NCBI RefSeq assembly: GCF_900115155.1
Contig: NZ_FOVM01000005.1
Location: forward strand, 124,001-188,000
Direction: 5' to 3'
DNA length: 64,000 bases
DNA from: Mycetocola miduiensis
Lineage (GTDB): Bacteria; Actinomycetota; Actinomycetes; Actinomycetales; Microbacteriaceae
Part shown: piece after piece, positions 60,146 through 64,000 of the stretch
How positions within the stretch are numbered: the first letter of the stretch is position 1
Layout of the letters: each line of letters starts with the position of its first letter
Notes under the pieces: generated by a model
Seen by the model: only the letters and a program-made list of their open reading frames with translations
Database searches by the model: none
Told to the model about the DNA's origin: nothing
Translations under genes and position numbers: made by a program

Positions 60146-61168
60146 GTGACTACTGCACCGGACCTCGTTGAAACCTTCTCTTCGGCGAGCGCTGCCGAAC
60201 TCGCCATCGTCACCCGGAGCGGTTTCGTCGAGTCACGGCATTCCGGCTCGGCCATCGTGCTCAACCAGCACGCGGATGTGATCCGTACCCTCGGAGACCC
60301 GGCGGCGCCGGTCTTCGGCCGTTCCGCCCTCAAACCGTTCCAGGCGATCGCCGTGATGAATGCGGGCGTCGGACTCCGTGGCGCCGCCGCCGTGCTCGCA
60401 GCCGCCAGCCACGCGGGCACGCAGCGTCACATTTCAGTTGTGCGCAGCATCCTCGCCCAGGCCGGCCTCACCGAGATCGCCCTGCAGTGCCCGGCCGACT
60501 GGCCGACCGACGATGCCGCCCGCATTGAGCTGGTTCGGGACAACAGCACGGCGTCGCCCATCTACATGAACTGCTCAGGCAAACACGCGGCGATGCTTCT
60601 CGCCTGCGTGACGAACGGCTGGCCGATCGAGACATACCTCGAAAACGACCACCCGATGCAGGTCCAGGTGCGGGATGTTCTCGAACGGTTCACCGGGGAA
60701 CGCCCCGTTCTCACCGGAATCGACGGGTGCGGTACCCCCGTCCACGCGATCTCCCTCTCCGGTCTCGCCCGCGGGATCGGTCGCATCCGCACGTCGTCGC
60801 CGACGTCGCCGTTCGCGATCTACCGCAACGCCGGCATCCTGTGCGCCGCCGTTCTCGAGAACGGCTGGGCGCTCGACGGTGCGGGGCGTGCGAATACCCT
60901 CGTCATCGACCGGCTCGGGGTCTTCGCGAAGCTCGGCGCCGAAGGGGTCATGGTGATGGCCGCTCCCGACGGCACGACCGTCGCGCTCAAGATACTGGAC
61001 GGCAGCCTCCGCGCTGCCACCCTCGTCGGCCTGACTCTGCTCGCGGACGCCGGCGCTCTTGATCGGGACGCGGTCGACGCTCTGCTCCCCGACCTGAAGC
61101 TCTCGGTTCAGGGCGGCGACCGCACCGTCGGCGAGATCCGGGTCTCTCCACTGCTTGAACAGGCCTGA
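60146..61168 (+). CDS. L-asparaginase II-type (Rhizobium etli-like, PF06089)
   Basis: A 340-residue cytosolic protein of the family of R. etli asparaginase II. Its landmarks are VTRSGFVESRHSGSAIVLN, GRSALKPFQAIAVM with the Ser-x-x-Lys-type active site, HAGTQRHI, YMNCSGKHAAML and IDGCGTPVHAISL. It hydrolyses asparagine to aspartate and ammonia; the family is unrelated to E. coli AnsA/AnsB. Alanine dehydrogenase follows on the same strand after 122 bases, and both serve amino-acid nitrogen metabolism. Confidence 0.85.
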   Translation: MTTAPDLVETFSSASAAELAIVTRSGFVESRHSGSAIVLNQHADVIRTLGDPAAPVFGRSALKPFQAIAVMNAGVGLRGAAAVLAAASHAGTQRHISVVRSILAQAGLTEIALQCPADWPTDDAARIELVRDNSTASPIYMNCSGKHAAMLLACVTNGWPIETYLENDHPMQVQVRDVLERFTGERPVLTGIDGCGTPVHAISLSGLARGIGRIRTSSPTSPFAIYRNAGILCAAVLENGWALDGAGRANTLVIDRLGVFAKLGAEGVMVMAAPDGTTVALKILDGSLRAATLVGLTLLADAGALDRDAVDALLPDLKLSVQGGDRTVGEIRVSPLLEQA

Positions 61169-61290
61169 CCTCGCTAGGCTGGCCTCGGGCAGCTATGCCC
61201 ACCTGACAGTGCAGTCAAACCTCCATCGGGGTGCGAGGCACTTTCCTCGTGCGCCGCTCCCACCCGGAGCGGCCAGGACAAAGGAGCACC

Positions 61291-62424
61291 ATGCGAGTCG
61301 CCATTCCCCGTGAGGTCAAGAACAACGAGTTCCGCGTAGCCATCACCCCGGCAGGAGTCCACGAACTCACCGTCCACGGACACGACGTCTATCTCGAGAC
61401 GGGCGCTGGGGAAGGCTCGTCGATCTCCGATGAGGCCTACGCCGCCGCTGGCGCGACGATTCTCCCGGATGCCCGTTCGACGTGGGAACGGGCCGAACTG
61501 CTGCTGAAGGTGAAGGAGCCGATCCCCTCGGAGTTTGGCTACTTCCGGTCCGACCTCGTGCTCTTCACCTTCCTGCACCTGGCCGCGGAGCGGGACCTGA
61601 CCCAGGCGCTCGTGAATTCGGGGATCACGGCGATCGCCTATGAGACAGTCCAGCTGCCGAACCGCTCACTTCCGTTGCTCGCCCCAATGAGTGAGGTCGC
61701 CGGCCGCTTGGCCACCATTGTCGGAGCCAACACCATGCTCAAGCCGAACGGGGGGCCAGGCCTTCTCGTTCCGGGAGTGCCGGGGACCTCGCCTGCCCGC
61801 GTCACCGTTCTGGGCGGCGGAGTCGCCGGGACCAACGCCGCTTCCGTCGCCGTCGGCCTCGGAGCCGATGTCACCGTGCTCGACACGAACATCGCCAGGC
61901 TTCGAGAGCTCGACGCCCTGTACGCGGGACGGATCAAGACGATCGCAAGCAACGCGTTCGAGATCGAGCATTCGCTCCTGGGTGCCGACCTGGTGATTGG
62001 CTCGGTGCTCGTCGCCGGGGCGCAGACGCCGAAGCTCGTCAGCAACGCACTCGTCGCGAAGATGAAGCCGGGCAGCGTGCTCGTCGACATCTCCGTCGAC
62101 CAGGGCGGGTGCTTCGAGGACTCCCACCCGACCACACACGCCGATCCGACCTTCGTCGTCCACGGCTCGGTGTTCTATTGCGTCGGCAACATGCCGGGCG
62201 CCGTGCCGCACACGTCGACGTATGCCCTGACCAACGCGACACTCCCCTATGCGCGCGCAATCGCTAATGCCGGCTGGCGGGATGCTTTCGCGGCTGATCC
62301 CGCACTCGCCCTCGGCCTGAACGTTCACGCTGGGGGCATCTTCAGCGAACCCGTTGCCAACGCCCACGGCCTCCCGCACCAGGACCTCTCGACGCTGATG
62401 TCTGTGTCCGGCACTCGGGCCTAG
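61291..62424 (+). CDS. ald: alanine dehydrogenase
   Basis: A 377-residue NAD-dependent enzyme interconverting L-alanine and pyruvate with ammonia. The N-terminus MRVAIPREVKNNEFRVAITP, the catalytic lysine in LLKVKEP, the histidine in FTFLHLA, the dinucleotide loop VLGGGVAGTNAA and the GNMPGAVPHTSTYALTN segment are diagnostic. AAAGGAG lies five bases before the ATG, so this gene is conventionally translated. It is convergent with the FtsK-like gene. Confidence 0.95.
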   Translation: MRVAIPREVKNNEFRVAITPAGVHELTVHGHDVYLETGAGEGSSISDEAYAAAGATILPDARSTWERAELLLKVKEPIPSEFGYFRSDLVLFTFLHLAAERDLTQALVNSGITAIAYETVQLPNRSLPLLAPMSEVAGRLATIVGANTMLKPNGGPGLLVPGVPGTSPARVTVLGGGVAGTNAASVAVGLGADVTVLDTNIARLRELDALYAGRIKTIASNAFEIEHSLLGADLVIGSVLVAGAQTPKLVSNALVAKMKPGSVLVDISVDQGGCFEDSHPTTHADPTFVVHGSVFYCVGNMPGAVPHTSTYALTNATLPYARAIANAGWRDAFAADPALALGLNVHAGGIFSEPVANAHGLPHQDLSTLMSVSGTRA

Positions 62425-62444
62425 CCTGTCCCGCATGGAGCTCG

Positions 62445-64000
62445 CTAGCCTGTCGCCGAACGGACGCTGACCCGCCGGACCGTGCCGCCCGGGTCGATCA
62501 GCCATGCCCGGCCGGGCAGCCGTGCGAGCAGGGGTGGTCGATCCTGGATGCGGGTGAGCGCCCTGAACTCAGCCACGGAGCATCCGTCGACAATCACCGC
62601 CGCGTCCTGACGCAGTGCGGCGAGAAGAGGCCAGTGGGCCTGCCACTGTTCGCTGTCGCCGACGATCACGACGGGAGTGGACGTGCTGCGGCGAACCTGC
62701 TCGACGGTCATCCGGCCGGACGGCGCGTCAGCGAGCGCAGCAACCCGGACCGGGGGCTGGCCGGGCGATGCGGCGTTCATTCCCAGGATGCCGCCGGCGA
62801 GGCGGGCAGGGGCCCGGGAGAGCACCAGCCACAGCGGATGCTCCGTCCAGTCGATCGGGCGCACGGTTCGGCTGGCCGCATGCCTGGGTGTTCGGTGCGT
62901 CGCCACCTCAGGAGCGCAGAGCTGCACCGGAACACCGCGCCAGGTCGCGCTGCCCGGCCGACGGGCGTCGACCCACGTGCCGCTTTCACCTCCGGCGAGC
63001 AGATGCTCCTGCCGATTCGCCGTTCCGAGCAGCACAGTGGAGCCGACGAAGCCGGCGAGCGCAGCCGTAGGCCCCGCCAGCCGCTGCACCGCTACCACCA
63101 CGTAGACGCCCCGGCGCGGCCCGTCACGGAGGAGCGCCAGGATTCCGTCGCGGAGCTCGATGGCATCATCGGCGTCGATTCCTGCGAGCAGGGAATCGAG
63201 GTCGTCGATGAGCACCAGCACGTTCCGCCCGTGGGTGGCCTGCCCATCTCCAGGGTGCCCCTCAACCGGGGGCGCATCATCAGGCAGCGGTGAGAGCGTC
63301 GCGGTGAGCGAGTGCACAACGTCCCACGCCTCTTCCGGGTCACGACCGATACGTTCAACGACGAACGACTCCAGCCGAGCCGTTTCGGCCGCGATCGTGC
63401 CGAGCAGAGTCGATTTACCGGACCTCGCCATGCCGAGCACGAGCATGCTGCCGTCGGCTTCCGGATCCCAGACCACGGTAGCCTGGCGCTGCTCGGCGGG
63501 CAGGTCGGCGAGCCCAAGACGGATGCCGGTCGCCGGTTCGTCGAGGCTGCCACGCTCCACCCACGCCGGCAGCGGGTCCAGCCACGGTCGTCGGACGACT
63601 GGGTTCGGCGGCCATCGCTCCGCGACGCGGGCGATGTCGGTTTCGGTCGTCGTGGCGACCTGCAGCGACACGGGGCCGGTGGGTCCGGCGAGGACGAGGC
63701 GCCCGGGGACGTTCGCCGGCAGGTGGGCGGCGGCATCCGTCCCGAGGATCGCCGTGCTGTCTGCACGGTTGTTCACCCGAAGGCACATTCGCAGTCCGCA
63801 GTTCGCGAGGAGTGAGTCTTTCACAACGCCAGCTGGGCGCTGCGTGCACAGAATGAGGTGCATCCCAAGCGAACGCCCGCGAGAGGCGACATCGATGAAC
63901 AGCGCATGCAGATTCGGGAAGCCATCGAGCATCGCCGCGAACTCGTCGACGACGATGACCAGCCGGGCCAGATCGGGCGCCTGGCCGATGTCGCGAGCTC
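62445..64000 (-). CDS. FtsK/SpoIIIE (EssC-like) ATPase, C-terminal part
   Basis: About 518 C-terminal codons of a large multi-domain ATPase; the start lies beyond base 64000. The visible part begins with a Walker B (LVIVVDEFAAM) and SRGRSLGMHLILCTQRPAG of one FtsK domain. A second ATPase domain follows with Walker A GMARSGKSTLL (about 190 residues further) and Walker B VLVLIDDLDSLLAG. The end is a small region with a weak P-loop-like fold. Tandem FtsK domains without membrane helices in this part recall EssC/EccC of type VII secretion, but no WXG100 gene is visible. Chromosome-transfer FtsK is less likely because no gamma domain is present. Confidence 0.8.
   Translation of the reverse strand, partial: ARDIGQAPDLARLVIVVDEFAAMLDGFPNLHALFIDVASRGRSLGMHLILCTQRPAGVVKDSLLANCGLRMCLRVNNRADSTAILGTDAAAHLPANVPGRLVLAGPTGPVSLQVATTTETDIARVAERWPPNPVVRRPWLDPLPAWVERGSLDEPATGIRLGLADLPAEQRQATVVWDPEADGSMLVLGMARSGKSTLLGTIAAETARLESFVVERIGRDPEEAWDVVHSLTATLSPLPDDAPPVEGHPGDGQATHGRNVLVLIDDLDSLLAGIDADDAIELRDGILALLRDGPRRGVYVVVAVQRLAGPTAALAGFVGSTVLLGTANRQEHLLAGGESGTWVDARRPGSATWRGVPVQLCAPEVATHRTPRHAASRTVRPIDWTEHPLWLVLSRAPARLAGGILGMNAASPGQPPVRVAALADAPSGRMTVEQVRRSTSTPVVIVGDSEQWQAHWPLLAALRQDAAVIVDGCSVAEFRALTRIQDRPPLLARLPGRAWLIDPGGTVRRVSVRSATG

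Noticed and set aside
1-64000. CRISPR array, tRNA, rRNA, IS element or prophage
   Set aside because: I looked for spaced identical repeats, cloverleaf-like sequences, transposase and phage genes and found none.

Overview
The window is a 64 kb piece of a high-GC Gram-positive (Actinomycetota) chromosome, most probably from the family Microbacteriaceae. This is an inference. It rests on the GC content, the mycothiol-type genes (a mycoredoxin and a mycothiol-dependent maleylpyruvate isomerase-like protein), many GTG starts, actinobacterial -10 boxes placed directly before start codons, and gene order. I see no rRNA or tRNA gene, CRISPR array, IS element or prophage. Most genes are housekeeping; the accessory signals are pseudogene remnants, palindromic intergenic repeats and a few divergent enzymes.

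Left part (1-14.6 kb): a partial PiT phosphate transporter, a DUF2207 membrane protein, an aldo/keto reductase broken by a frameshift, oligopeptidase B, phosphofructokinase, mycoredoxin, a SNF2-type helicase, a copper P-type ATPase behind a CsoR-like operator, a glycerophosphodiesterase and a SARP-type regulator. From 14.65 to 15.27 kb there is no gene; the stretch holds a degenerate direct repeat and a nested palindrome. From 15.3 to 19.7 kb lies a deoxyribose-catabolism operon (SorC/DeoR-type regulator, deoC, a full-length aldehyde dehydrogenase and a translationally coupled truncated aldehyde dehydrogenase). DeoC releases acetaldehyde, which the dehydrogenase pair probably oxidises.

Middle part (19.7-44.4 kb): a CynX/NimT-type MFS carrier and then the conserved actinobacterial block, read leftwards: dxr, rseP/rip1, ispG, proS, nusA, ylxR, infB, rbfA, truB, ribF. 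It is interrupted by other genes: a MoxR/DUF58/VWA/TPR operon, a membrane-anchored Ser/Thr kinase with repeated Thr-x-x-Ile motifs, mutY, panE and a uridine-kinase-like protein without the Walker A lysine. rimP, usually between proS and nusA, is absent from that site.

Right part (44.4-64 kb): a CoA-transferase pair divergent from a thiolase (acyl-CoA/ketoacid catabolism), an acetoin reductase, a second S9A oligopeptidase, a PLP-dependent decarboxylase, rseP, a MurE-like ligase whose amino-acid pocket motifs differ from canonical MurE, dxr, an FKBP lipoprotein, an acyltransferase, OsmC, an asparaginase, alanine dehydrogenase and the C-terminal half of an FtsK/EssC-like ATPase.

A general feature is leaderless expression: at least nineteen genes have a TANNNT box ending 6-8 bases before the start codon, leaving no room for a ribosome binding site. 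Genes inside operons use normal purine-rich sites or ATGA stop-start overlaps.
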